From assembly GCA_951804985.1 (NCBI GenBank), contig OX638136.1, positions 6,761,852-6,825,851 of the forward strand: DNA of 64,000 nt. Reading direction: 5' to 3'. This DNA is from Dryomyza anilis. Lineage: Eukaryota; Arthropoda; Insecta; Diptera; Dryomyzidae. The notes under the pieces were generated by a model. That model had not been told where the DNA came from. It did not search any database and worked only from the letters and a program-made list of their open reading frames with translations. Position 1 is the stretch's first letter; every line of letters starts with the position of its first letter. This document shows positions 22,733 through 33,591 of the stretch, piece after piece. The position numbers and the translations under genes were made by a program.

Positions 22733-23116
22733 AACGAGTCATCCGACGAACAACGGCCACGAGCCGAAGACACCCGAGTTACCAACCGCGCGAATGACTC
22801 GCAGTAACAGTCAACGAGGATCGGCCACGAGCCGAATACACCCGAGTTACCAATCGCGCAAACGAGTCGCAGTAGCAGGCAACGAGGAGCGGCCACGTGC
22901 CGAAGACACCGAGTCACCGACCGCGCGAACGAGTCGTAGTAGTGCTAACGAGCTGCGGCTACCAGCTGAAGACACTCGAGTTATCTACGACACGAACGAG
23001 TCGCAGTAGTGGTCAACGAGCAGCGGCCACGAACCGAAGGGACCCGAGTCGAAGCCACCCGAATAGCCGAAAGCACGAACGAGTCACAGCAGAAGCAGCG
23101 AACGAGTTGCCGACGA
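22733..23116. repeat. 67-bp GC-rich minisatellite
   Basis: About five and a half units starting at 22733, 22793, 22861, 22928, 22995 and 23078, each opening AACGAGTC (unit 2: AATGACTC) and containing GCGGCCACGAGCCGAAGACA-like words. A short stretch of the same repeat reappears at 28444-28470 beyond the non-LTR element, suggesting that element inserted within the minisatellite. Plus-strand frames here reflect the repeat's composition. Confidence 0.8.
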
Positions 23117-23213
23117 TTTTTTTTTTGTTTTGTTTTTAATGTGGGATAAAAAATAGAGCCACAGCACTCAGACAGGTTTATATCCATTCTGCTGTGACCC
23201 AGTTCCCTGGTTT
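23117..23213 (-). other. 3' UTR and poly(A) tail of the non-LTR element
   Basis: The plus-strand T run at 23117-23137 is the minus-strand poly(A) tail. The block CAGCACTCAGACAG...ATATCCATT that precedes it on the element is repeated at 36657-36685 next to another T run, marking a second, 5'-truncated insertion. Confidence 0.75.
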
Positions 23214-25330
23214 TTAATGATACTTCTTAGATTCATTATTGAATTTAAGAAGGCTTTTGTGTGATAGAGAGTGAAGCTGATCCTCTCTCATCACGTCTGT
23301 GCCAAAGATCTGCCTTCTAATTCTAGAAAATGCTGGACAGTCACAGAAATAGTGCTCTGTGGTGCCAGTTTCTTCGTAGCAGGCAGAACATAAGGCGCTT
23401 TCGGCCCGGCCGATTGCGTTCATGTGTTTTTCACATGCGTTGTGTCCCGTTAGAAGTCCCGTCAGTTTTTTGCACTCCTTTCTACTTAAGGAAAGTAGAA
23501 ACGAGGCCGATCTTTTGGTTATCGTCGGTGTCATGAGCTTGGAGAATCTGCATTTCGTCTCATTCAGCCATCTGCTCTTGTGTGCGGAGGCGACCCAAGA
23601 GCTGATGACGAATTTTCCCGTAGATGCAGGTAGTCCAAGCACAGGTTCTGGTCCAAATGGATTATCCTCAGATTCAGCACGTGCTAGTTCGTCAGATGTT
23701 TCATTGCCCGAAACTCCTTTATGGCCCGGCACCCACATCAGTTTCAGTGTATTGTATTTACTAACACAATTGAGACGTGATCTGCATTGACGTACAATTT
23801 TGGATGTGATGACCTGGTTGTTCAAAGCCATAAGAGCAGCCTGACTATCGCTGCAAACTGATATAGCCCTATTATGCCATCTATTATTCGCAATGTAGTC
23901 CATAGCCATAAGTATAGCATAGACTTCGGCTTGAAATACCGAGGAATTGTCGCCTAAGGCGAAGTGAAGTCTGCGGTCATCCGGTTCCACAAACACTCCA
24001 GCACCAGATCTCTGATCGGTTCTGGAGCCGTCTGTGAAAATGCGGTGTGACCCTCTACCTGGCTCACAGTCAGGCGTTAGCCAGTCTTGAATGTCAGGTT
24101 GGCAGACCTCAAAATTTCGTCTTGGTAATATTTCTGTTATCATTGCATCAGAGGGCATCTCCAGTAGACAGGTGTCTAATGGAGTGTCAAGTGCAATGTC
24201 AGAGATATTTCAGGGAACATTAAACCAGAAACCACCTCGTTTTAGTCTCCAGCAGTCTTTCATGGCTTCGCCTCTGATGAAGATGTCAAGTGGTGGTAGG
24301 TTTAAGATTGCATTCAGTGCTGGACCAGGTGTAGTGGGAAAGGCACCCGTAACACCCAGACACACGGTTCTCTGAATCTTGGCAAGACTAGTTGTCACGC
24401 ATTTTCGCGACAGCTTGTTCCACCAGTCTACTGATGCATATGATATCATCGGTCTTATCATTGCCGTGTATATCCATAAGGTTTTTCTCGGCGATAGCCC
24501 CCATGTCTTACCAAAAATTCCTCTGCATTGCCAGAAGGCATTCAATGCTCGCGAAATTTTATTTTCAACATGCTTTGTCTAAAGTAGTTTACTATCTAGA
24601 GTTAAGCCCAGATATTTTACTTCATTAGACAGAGGAATAGTGACACCCTTAAGTACTGGTAGAGATAATCCTGTCATTATTCTTTTCCTAGTGAAGAGAA
24701 CAATCCCTGTTTTGTGAGGGTTGACGGAAAGTCCGTTTGCAGTACACCAGCTGTCAATTCGGTTCAATGAGTTTTGTGTTTTAACACAGACCTCATTGAG
24801 GGAAAAGCCTGTGGCAAGAATGGCAACATCATCTGCATAGGCCTGGGAATAGACACCTGGTCCATCGAGATCGTTGACTAGAGAGTCAACCAGCATACAC
24901 CAGAGCAGGTTGACCTCCTTGAGGACAACCTCTATTCACCCCTGCCATAATATACTGACCGCACTCCGCCTCAGAAGTGATGGTCTTAACATTAGCATTG
25001 ACCTTAGCCATTTGACCAATGTTTCATCTATTCCATGCCTTCTAGCTGCGTCACACATTCCATCAAAAGTCGCATTATCAAAAGCACCCTCGATGTCAAC
25101 AAATATGCCCATCACGTACATCTTCCTCTGAAAAGCATGCTCGATCCAGCCTACCAGATGTTGCAATGCTGTTTCACAGGATTTTCCACGTTGGTAGGCA
25201 TGTTGTCTTGATGATAGTGGGTACCATGACAGCGTTGTTTTTCTGATGTGCAGCTCAACTAGTCTTTCTAGACACTTTAGTATAAAGGACATCATACTAA
25301 TGGGTCTGAAGCTCTTGGCTATGGAATACC
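23214..25330 (-). pseudogene. Non-LTR retrotransposon ORF2: reverse transcriptase, RNase H and C-terminal zinc-binding region
   Basis: The minus strand carries the reverse transcriptase block SFRPISMMSFILKCLERLVE, the GAFDN motif and, after a double frame change across the CPQGG box near 24900-24940, the catalytic YADD in QAYADDVAIL. An RNase H domain follows (FTDGSRTD, FQAEVYAILMAMD, CSDSQAALMAL, GNETSDELARA), then a cysteine/histidine cluster (CSACYEETGTTEHYFCDC). In-frame stops lie at 24579-24581 and 24210-24212. RNase H in a non-LTR element points to the I, LOA or R1 side of the tree. The first part of RT is missing: the 5' continuation lies beyond the insertion at 25330-26394. Confidence 0.88.
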
Positions 25331-26394
25331 CAAGCAACAATTTACTAGGCAGCGCAAATACTGCTAAGTTTCTGGTAGGATTTTGAACAGTATTTACTCG
25401 CCAGTAAAAACTATACAAAAACTGGTAGGTTACTTGTAGGGATTTGAAGAGTAAAACTAGTTAAAAACTGGTCGGTTACTGGTAGGGATTTGAAGAGTAG
25501 ATCCCTACCAGTAAAACTTGTCAAAAACTGGCCTAAAACTGGTCTCCTACCAGTAAAACTAGTCAAAAACTGGTCTCCTACCAGTAAAACTAGTCAAAAA
25601 CTGGTCGGTACTGGTAGGGATTTGAAGAGTCGATCCCTACCAGTAAAACTTGTTAATAACTGGCCAAAAACTGGTCTCCTACCAGTAAAACTAGTCAAAA
25701 ACTGGTCGGTACTGGTAGGGATTTGAAGAGTAGATCCCGAACGTACTGAATGTACTTTGCTGATAAATATAAATATATATCAACAAATTTTAGTATGCCA
25801 TAATATTTTTATATATGTGACAATAGAAACTGTCGCATCTAACAAAAATATTGTTTCGCATTTGAAATACGTGATTTGCGACAAACGACTATGAAGACTC
25901 GCTGTGGAAAGGTAAGATGACTTCGTTATTAATTTGTTTGAAACCATATAACATTCTTTTTGTTGCAGATGCTTTTCGCTGATCAGGAAAACGATTATTA
26001 TCCCTAAAGAGGAACTTACCAGTCCCGTGGAGATGGGAGCATGTTCCTAGAGCAGACGATCGCCGCATGGAAAATGCAGAGACGCAAGACAAGGTCATGC
26101 AAAGTAAGAAGACTCAATTGCGAAGCCGTCGCAACCACGACACGTATAGCAGCGCAAGGAGATCGAGCACCTCTTTATGTTTAGTTTTCTAAATTAAAAA
26201 ATAAAAATGAATTTTGACATTATTTTATTTACTTTTTACATGTCGAGTTTCTGGCAAGTTTTTGGCCAGTTTTTTACCAGTTTTGGGCAAGTTTTTGGCC
26301 AGTTTGTGGCAAGTTTTTGACCAGTTTATGGTCAGTTTGTGGCCAGTTTTTGGCAAGTTTACTGCCCAGTAACCGAAGAGTTTTACTGGTTAGT
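25330..26394. mobile_element. Foldback-like insertion with repeat-rich inverted arms
   Basis: The left arm (about 25370-25740) is built from tandem words such as TACCAGTAAAACT and GTCAAAAACTGG. The right arm (about 26230-26390) is built from GGCCAGTTTTTGGCAAG-type words, the reverse complement of the left-arm theme. Unique sequence with no recognised gene lies between (25741-26229). Long inverted arms made of short tandem repeats are the hallmark of foldback elements. It interrupts the non-LTR ORF2 between the post-endonuclease linker and the SFRPIS block of RT. Exact ends and target duplication were not resolved. Confidence 0.6.
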
Positions 26395-26842
26395 TTGTGG
26401 TACGATAGTGCGTCAAATGAGGCCACTGCGTATTGGATAGCTTCATCGTACACAACCAATCTGGCAACCTGCCAGTCATGTTTTGTCACATTAGAGTTGT
26501 TATTGCAGTCCCCAGTGCCGGGATTACAAAGTGGCCCTATGTGGATTTGATTTCCCGGAAAGTGAGTCGCAACTAGGACACTGAGTGCCTCTGTCTTAGA
26601 CTCAGTATACGAGCCATCAGGTCTCCGCAGTGAGTCCAGTCGAGCAGTTCGGTCTCTCTTAATAAACTTGACCAATCTATGGTTTCACCACGTAGTTCAC
26701 TAAGACCACAGATACGTTTGTTATACACCCATGGTTCTTGAATAGCTGTGATGTGAGGTAATGTATGCAACATTGGGAGCCGCTTACCTAGTAAAGCGGT
26801 AGCAGCTTTAGAATGTTGCAGATTGATCTGAATAAATATCAT
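26395..26842 (-). pseudogene. Non-LTR ORF2 5' part: truncated endonuclease joined to pre-RT linker
   Basis: It starts with an endonuclease opening (INLQHSKAATALL, AIQEPW), then jumps near 26670 directly to the linker that normally follows the endonuclease (LVKFIKRDRTARLDSLRRPD in another frame). Most of the catalytic endonuclease is therefore deleted. The linker ends at ASFDAL, where the foldback-like insertion begins. Confidence 0.75.
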
Positions 26843-26879
26843 GACAGGATAATTAACTCGTTTCTCATCATATGCCTAT

Positions 26880-28227
26880 TCATTTGGAATTGATTCGTCC
26901 AAAGAATAAGTTTAGATGGTTGTCGTACTTAGATAGCATGACATCTAACGACTTCCGGTCTAAGCCAACAACCAGGGTGGAGCCCTCCTTGTCCTCCGGA
27001 CCTCGCTCTGGTTTATGGCTATAGATTTTCCATCCGTTCGTTTCGATGCCCTGGTTCTGAGCACGTAGGCAGGCAAACACTTCCGCTGTTTTCCTGATTG
27101 AACCAGGTATCCAGCATATTGCTCGCCTGCGTTTGGGTTCGTCTCCGCTGAAAACAGCGAAGCGCGATTTTAGCAACGGCTGTGGCAATCCAATCGAAAT
27201 TGGCTTGAGACGAGCATAGCACCTTCATGATGCCATCACTCGTCTCATAGCCTTTTGCGTTTGCACTGACACCGCCGGTGCTGACTAGCCGCCAAAGATG
27301 ATCGGTGCAGTGTTTTACTTCAGCATCATTCATCTTTTGCTCCTTCCCCAATTTGCCAATAATCGCAACCGGAAGAGCTTTGCGAGCAGCATCACGATAT
27401 GATACTGCTAGCCTACCTCTGCCAGTGGATGTTGAAGGCAGTTCATCCGCAGCCGATCCGGAACATGAAGCACCAGTGCTCTTGCTTGTTGAAGCAATAT
27501 CACTGGAAACTGTCGAGTTCTGGGAGTTACGGGGTTTCGCAGTAGCAGTGAAGGTTTTAAACTTCTTGCCATTGCGCTTCTCAGGTGCATTGGCAGCCAC
27601 AACCGCGGATGGTCCGGCTTCAGTCATAGTAACCTTCTCCGATCTATCGCGTTTTGCTGTGGTAGCTGGGGAAGAGAAAGCTCCAACGTCGCCTTTAGCC
27701 TTTTCAGCCTCTTTGCGATCTTTCGCTTTATTCTTCCTTCTCCTACTCACCTGGGCATCGGACAACCTGACCTCCGTATTCAGAGATCCGGGTCCGGTCT
27801 CCAATGGAAGTTTAGCTTCCAGTTGGGCGTCGGTTTCTCTAGGATTAGATGCTGGTAAGACACCACTTTCCTTCGATCGACCCATGTTTCCAAGTACGTG
27901 ACAGAAAGGAGCATTGAGAGGAAACAACACTGTCGAGCAGCCATACAGTGAAGGATAAGTCGTAGGCATAGCCGAACCGACACTTTCCTATACTTGTATG
28001 GGAACCGCTGCGTTGTCGTTATCCTCCTCTAGATTCCTAGCTGTCTCATAAATTTGGGAGATGGAGGGGCACGATGAACCCCCTGCTACAGGAGCAGAGA
28101 GGTTCATCGTACCAGGGTTAAATGCGTCGATTGAGGCCTCCAGAATCCTTGCCTCAGCCGCCGAAGCGGGTGGATTGCCACTTTTGTGGGTACCACCAGG
28201 AGTAGTTAAATCTTTATGTTGACCCAT
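26880..28227 (-). pseudogene. Non-LTR retrotransposon ORF1
   Basis: ORF1 of such elements is an RNA-binding nucleocapsid-like protein. The frame starts at 28227, meets a TAG at 27988-27990, resumes in the same frame from about 27985, and shifts frame near 27180. The N-terminal half is serine-, lysine- and alanine-rich with a basic stretch (SRRRKNKAKDRKEAEKAKG). The C-terminal half has a folded region with SYRDAARKALPVAIIGKLG, HLWRLVSTGG and, after the shift, SGDEPKRRRAICWIPG. No CCHC knuckles are visible. The C-terminal part resembles the DUF4780-type domain known from insect non-LTR ORF1 proteins; that match is from memory and tentative. Confidence 0.7.
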
Positions 28228-28440
28228 CGCGGTGGTGTAGGGGTTTCTTTAGAGTCTGCCACCCCACCAATAAAAAAGACTATGGTAGTATTTAGTTCAT
28301 TGCTCATCACAAGCCTGTCTGACAAGGGTGCACCTACCAGAAACTTAAAAAAAAAGTTTCCTTCAGCTTAGCCTTATTGAGCCATTGTTACTTAAACCCC
28401 CACACCACGTAAAGGTAACCACCACGTCAAGGTAACCACG
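28228..28440 (-). other. 5' UTR of the non-LTR element
   Basis: Non-coding sequence ahead of ORF1, with a small AAAAAAAAAGTTTCC patch and a tandem GGTAACCACCACGTCAAGGTAACC duplication at its outer end (28415-28440). Minisatellite-like sequence resumes at about 28444. Confidence 0.5.
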
Positions 28441-29164
28441 ATACGAACGAGTCATAGCAGCAGCGGCGTATACGCATTTCACAACAGGTTACTTTTATTT
28501 TATTTTTATATTATGCTGGAGTTGTCATCGTAACAGTTGTTGCGACAATGCCTCGTCCAGTAGCTGAATATTGTAATTCCGGCGGAGCGCGCATGTCAAG
28601 TAACCACGTTACGTAGATGCATCAAATTCGCGGCAGCCGTCTAAGCCAGATATGTGTCTTGACCACTCAAAAAAAGCCAATCAAAATTATCTGAAAATAT
28701 GGTGTTCTCTGTCTGCATGATGGTGTTCTCGTCGGCAGCTGCATAAAATAGGTGAAAAGTTTAACGTTTCACCTATTTTTTTATACCATTTATTCAAGTA
28801 GTATAAGGTAATAGTTACTTGACAATTATTAAATTAATTTACAACAGATTTTTTTTTTGTCAAAAACACTGAAAATAGGATTATAAATCGTCGTTATAGA
28901 ACTAAAAGTCTACAAATAAATGTTGTTTCAATATCGATTTAATTGCTTTTTCAGCCATATATACATTTGTTACCTTTCTAATCGAATAATCGTTGTTTTT
29001 CTAAGTTAACTAATTTTAAATAAAATATTTAAAAAAAAACATTTTGAATTAAAATTATATAAGAAAAAATTCATTATCAGCAATCCCTAAGTAGAAATTT
29101 TAATTATGAAAAATACACCAAACACATCTAAAATTATGAATTGTCGACCTTTTATCGAATATTC
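28441..29164. repeat. Dispersed repeat fragments (copy 2 of element flank)
   Basis: 28530-28700 repeats the TGCCTCGTCCAGTAGCTGAA block of 21900. 28767-29095 repeats 32878-33215, including the shared block ATTCAAGTAGTATAAGGTAA. 29102-29175 repeats 33480-33560 (CATCTAAAATTATGAATTGT). No coding sequence. Confidence 0.6.
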
Positions 29165-29545
29165 AAAAATGCTATTTGCTCGTTGGTAATTCTGTTTCTT
29201 TGCATTCGATGTTTGGTGTTTGCGATTCTTCAGCAAGGTATATAATGTCATTATCAGATTCAGTCAAATAAAATTGTTCTGTTGAATTGGCAGCAAGAGG
29301 ATACTTGTCTCAATATCATCATTGGTACCATTTTGTGAATTAATATAATCTTCATCATTGTCTATAACCAGGAAACATTTCTTTCTTTCGCATACAGCTC
29401 AAGGACTTTATCTTCACATATTTCATTCCCATTACTTTCCAAAACAATAATTGTTCCTGTGATACCAAATAAGTGAGCTGGAAAGCATTTATTAATACTA
29501 TGTGAAATACAATCTTTGCATATCAATAAATACCTTTTTTATTAA
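29165..29545 (-). pseudogene. CIDE-N/PB1-like segment of the multi-copy protein (copy 2)
   Basis: Close copy of 19952-20330 with small indels that destroy the frame. It is followed downstream by the same TTTTAATTTTCCTGTCGTGG block as copy 1, but the WPYIF C-terminal part of copy 1 has no counterpart here. Confidence 0.5.
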
Positions 29546-29744
29546 ATCTGATATTGTTGGGAATGACCTAAATGCTTTTTTAATTTTCCTGTCGTGGCTC
29601 CATATTGTAAATAATTGTTTCTGCATTTATATTTTACAATAATTGTAAAGCTTAATACCTTAAATAACTATTTTTAAAAGTTCTTAAGTTTCTATAAATA
29701 TAACTACTATACATTAATTTACTGTTTGTATTTTACTGAACTTA

Positions 29745-29746
<2 letters not shown>

Positions 29747-29841
<95 letters not shown>
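29747..29841. repeat. (TA)n microsatellite
   Basis: 95 bp of TA dinucleotides. The matching place in copy 1 (20520-20537) has only about 8 TA units, so this tract expanded after the two copies separated. Confidence 0.95.
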
Positions 29842-29842
<1 letters not shown>

Positions 29843-30129
29843 GATCAATTATTATTAGAGAGAAAAGTGTTAATACATGAAATATTTCATTAGCCTTCCC
29901 CACTAATTTTGACGTACTTTCTATTTTTGGAAATGACAAATGAAATTTTATTTTATTTTCATAATGCGCATAATGAGATATTTAAAAAATCTAATGTAAT
30001 ACTACCATTTGAAACAAAGTATTTTAAAACGAACATTAAATCTTAAGAATTTATTCCTTCCCATAACATGAGCAATACATAGGGGGTAGACCAGGACTAC
30101 AAACATGATAATACATTCATTTATTTAGA

Positions 30130-30853
30130 CAGGAATTCATTTTAATACCTTTTTCTATAATTTTCTACAAACCCCCCGATTTGATAACTGCCTAAATTGT
30201 CATCCAGAAAAGCTATTACGGTTCCTCTATATTTTTGTGTTTTACCTGACATTACTACTTCAACACCATCAGTTTCAATAATTTGAAGATCACATATTAG
30301 AGGTTTTTAAATATTATTAATACCTAATTGTTTTACATAGTTCTCTTTGCATAAAAATACAAGTTTTATATTTTGAATTGAAGACCTAAATTTATGTTTC
30401 CAATCATCATATAAACGTCAAGTAATTTGTGTTTTTTTTTTTTTTTTTGAGGATCCTAAAGGATTGCATATTTCAAAAGCGTCTTGGAATAACAAAATTT
30501 CAAATCTCGTCTCATTGCCACTTAGAAAGTGATTTTCTTTATAAACTGTTCCATTATTATAATCAAAATATATATCATTTTCAAATTATTTTTTGGCACC
30601 AAAAATAGAAAAAACCTTTATTATTCATTAGACCCTTTATAATTTCAAAAACTGGAACGTAATAAAAAAAGCAATCATTGTGATAAGTCCCAGTTCCTAA
30701 ATATATTTGCTGAGGTTTTATGTATACTGAGTGGTTTATTAAATATTTTTTAACTTTATAGTTTGAACTAACTGTTTTTAGTTCTGAAAGTAAACTGCAA
30801 TTTTGAATTAAGTTGGCAATCTCAGCACGGTTGATATCTGATGTTTTACACAA
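30130..30853 (-). pseudogene. Core segment of the multi-copy protein (copy 2)
   Basis: Minus-strand pieces in order are a 90-residue frame (30853-30581, with VYIKPQQIYLG and YVPVFEIIKGL), a broken stretch with ILLFQDAFEICNPLGS (about 30480-30520), and the DDNLGSYQIGGF block (30170-30200). T-run expansions and stops separate them. The order matches my recollection of a widespread animal protein family rich in transposon-like copies. No activity can be assigned from sequence alone. Confidence 0.5.
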
Positions 30854-30990
30854 ATTTTGGATTTTATCTATAATTTCGGATTCATTTTTTCAAAAACTAA
30901 AAAAATTTGGTTCGCAATAAATTTAATAGCTAATTCATTAACTTTAATCTTAGTTTTCAATTGTACAAACATATTGGAAAACTTGATATC

Positions 30991-31338
30991 TTAACTTATG
31001 CTTTGATTTTCTTTTTCTTGATTTCCGATTCCAGAAGACATAGCAAAAGTATGCCGTCTGTAAATGTGAACTCTAAATGTACATTTGTTCGTAAAAACTA
31101 CGCTGCAATTAATAAATGGACACCTTATTTTTTTGGTGATTGCGAAATGTTGCTGCACATGCAATATTATTTCATTTTTATATATGCAGTTGAACTGGCA
31201 ATAAACTTCAGGGAAAGATTCACAAGTTTTTTTTTTTGAATTTGGTAATTTTTGTATAAATATTGACTGAAAACGATACCAGTGTGTTTTATAAGTGGCG
31301 TAAGTCTTAAAATTTATGCAACAATTTAAAATAAGCAC
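30991..31338 (-). CDS. C2H2 zinc-finger N-terminal segment of the multi-copy protein (copy 2)
   Basis: 115-residue open frame on the minus strand with two C2H2-type units. One is CQFNC...HVQQH and the next is CPFINC...HIYRRH, separated by a short basic linker. It lies upstream of and in the same orientation as the core segment at 30130-30853, so it is probably the protein's DNA- or RNA-binding N-terminus. No counterpart was found next to copy 1, whose 5' part seems lost. The frame does not continue into the next segment, so the gene is probably non-functional. Confidence 0.5.
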   Translation of the reverse strand: MLILNCCINFKTYATYKTHWYRFQSIFIQKLPNSKKKTCESFPEVYCQFNCIYKNEIILHVQQHFAITKKIRCPFINCSVVFTNKCTFRVHIYRRHTFAMSSGIGNQEKENQSIS

Positions 31339-31344
31339 TGATAT

Positions 31345-31847
31345 TCCGAATTTAAATCATTTTTATGTAGATACAAATTCTTATTATATAAAATAATGTT
31401 CGTAAACGAACAAATTCAAATATCGCATTTAAACATAATTAAATTAATACTTTTTAGAAATTTATGCAGAACAATCGAGAGCGTCACTAAAAGAAAAAAG
31501 AACAAGAGTGTGCGCGACAGCTAAAGTTCTTGTTACACGTTTTTGTTTGTTTTAAACCTAATTTCATATATAAAGCGTGTAAAGATCACACACTTCAATG
31601 TATCCATTTTTACTTTTACGGACGTATTAGTGTTTTATTTGAAAAAATTGGTAAATTAACTGCGATAAATGTAGAAAATCGACTACTTCTAAATCAGATT
31701 TCTTAAATGTAAATAAATGTTTATATTAATAAACTTGTTTTTTTTTACATAGTTGCATAAATTGTACACCCATAAAAAACTGCATTAAAAATGTAGTTGA
31801 ATTTAACTAAATTTTATTTGCTGACCGTCCTAATAAAAATGTAGTCA
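31345..31847. other. Possible 5' flank of the multi-copy gene; no gene seen
   Basis: AT-rich. It contains GTTTGTTTTAAACCTAA and two hormone-like CACAC words near 31585-31600, nothing decisive. 31770-31847 repeats 44550-44630 (GCATTAAAAATGTAGTTGAA). Confidence 0.4.
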
Positions 31848-32667
31848 TTATACCCTACACCTATGAGGTACAGGGTATATTAACTTTGTGCATATATTGT
31901 AACGCCCCTTAGGAGGCGTGTCCGGTATGGAAAAGTATATATATTCTTGATCAGCATCACTACCCGAGTCCGTTTAGCCATATCCGTCTGTCTGTCCGTC
32001 TTGCTGTCCGAATACAGAATAACTTGAGAAATACTGATCAGAATGCGATGAAATTCGTCTCAATATATTTTAGCCAAAAGTAGGAACTGAGTTTGAAAAT
32101 GAGCCAAATCGGTCAACGGACACGCCCACCTCCCATACAAGTCACTTTTATATAACTCTTTCGGAACTAATAACACGAAAAGTATTCAAGGTATAGTTAT
32201 AAAATTTAAAACATATTGTTATAATTCACCTAAAAATATGTGGTCCAAAAATGGGCGTGATCCGCCCACTTTTTTTTCATTATTTCCCGGATTTTCATAG
32301 TGGAAATTTGATCCGTAAATTATTAAAATCAAATCTATGAAATATTAGCCTTTCAAAATTTTAAATATAGGCGTGGTCCGCCCAATTATATTTTTCAATT
32401 TTTTTTTAGTTGTTTATACTTTTATATTTTTATTATTATTTTTTAATTTATGGGGATATAAGACGTACATTTCTGATTTATGAATAATATTCTGAGGTTC
32501 AGCATAATTAAAAACTTTTAAATTAAGGTATGCAATTAAATAGCCCACATTAATATCCCCACCAAAGGTGTAGGGTATTCCATAATCGGGCCCGACCGAC
32601 TATAAAAATCCGCCCCATGTGACCGAACTTACCCATGTGACCTAACTTTCCCAACTCGTTTTTTTTT
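31848..32667 (+). mobile_element. TACCCTACACC-family dispersed repeat, copy with resolvable insertion site
   Basis: The left end ATACCCTACACC (31849) is mirrored by GGTGTAGGGTAT (32568-32579), followed by an 85-bp extension ending CCCAACTCG plus a T run. The flanks rejoin as an uninterrupted sequence at 44622-44640, which lacks the insert and so shows the empty site. Conserved internal blocks are AGTATATATATTCTTGATCA and GTCCGTTTAGCCATATCCGT. I know similar repeats from many flies but cannot name the superfamily. Reverse-orientation copies lie at 33592-34017 and 38643-39290. Confidence 0.65.
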
Positions 32668-33215
32668 TTGAATAAATGTTGTAGTTGTTTTTACGGCATC
32701 ACTTTTACTGATAAAATTAATGGAGGATTTAAAACAAACACATTGCATTTATTGACATTTAAATGGATATTCTTATCCGAAAATGAAAAAATAGGAATAT
32801 ATGTATATATATTATTTATTTCTAACATACATATACAAGTACCGCAACTTACTCAGCATTGCATTTGGGCTTGACGTTTCACCTATTTTTTTGTACCATT
32901 TATTCAAGTAGTATAAGGTAATAGTTACTTGACAATTATTAAATAAATTTACAACAGTTTTTTTTTTTTTTCAAAAACACTGAAAACGTAAAAATAGGAT
33001 TATAAATTGTCGTTATAAAAGTAAAAGTCATCAAATAAATTTTATTTCAATATCGATTTAATTGCATTTTCAACCATATACATTTGTTACCTTTCAAATC
33101 GAATAATAGTGGTTTTTCTAAGTTAACTAGTTTTAAATAAAAAATATTAAAAGCACTATATACATTTTGATCTAAAATTATATAAGAAAAAATCCATTAT
33201 TAGCAATCCCTAAGT
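32668..33215. repeat. Dispersed element flank (copy 3)
   Basis: Continues the sequence broken by the TACCCTACACC repeat. 32740-32880 matches 21660-21860. 32878-33215 matches 28767-29095. Confidence 0.6.
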
Positions 33216-33591
33216 AGAAATTTTAAATTTAATTTTCAGGTAAAAACAAGTAAAATTTTCAGATTTTTCAAATCTTCAAGGGGTATCTAAAACAGTACGG
33301 AAAACCAAAATGTTGTTGAAGAGGGAAACAAGGATTTCAGGTTAAAAGTTAATTTTTACCAAGCAAACATTTTTTTTTGGCTAATAACTTCTTCAATTAT
33401 AATTTGAAACAATCATAACCTTATAGCGCAGTGCCGATTGGACATACTTGAAAAATATATTATGTGAATATTTGATTTTTAATTATAAAAAATACACCAA
33501 CACATCTAAAACTATGAATTGTCGACCTTTTATCGACAATTCGAACTTTTAAAAATGCTATTTGGATTTACATTTTTACAACGAAGATATA
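33216..33591. other. Unassigned AT-rich sequence
   Basis: No gene. Only 33480-33560 is recognised, as a repeat of 29102-29175. Confidence 0.45.

Noticed and set aside
22686..23139. Arginine/threonine-rich ORFs over the minisatellite
   Set aside because: They follow the 67-bp repeat in several frames and lack any start context or domain.
27305..27901. 198-residue plus-strand ORF
   Set aside because: Antisense to the non-LTR ORF1 and rich in composition-driven leucine and serine.
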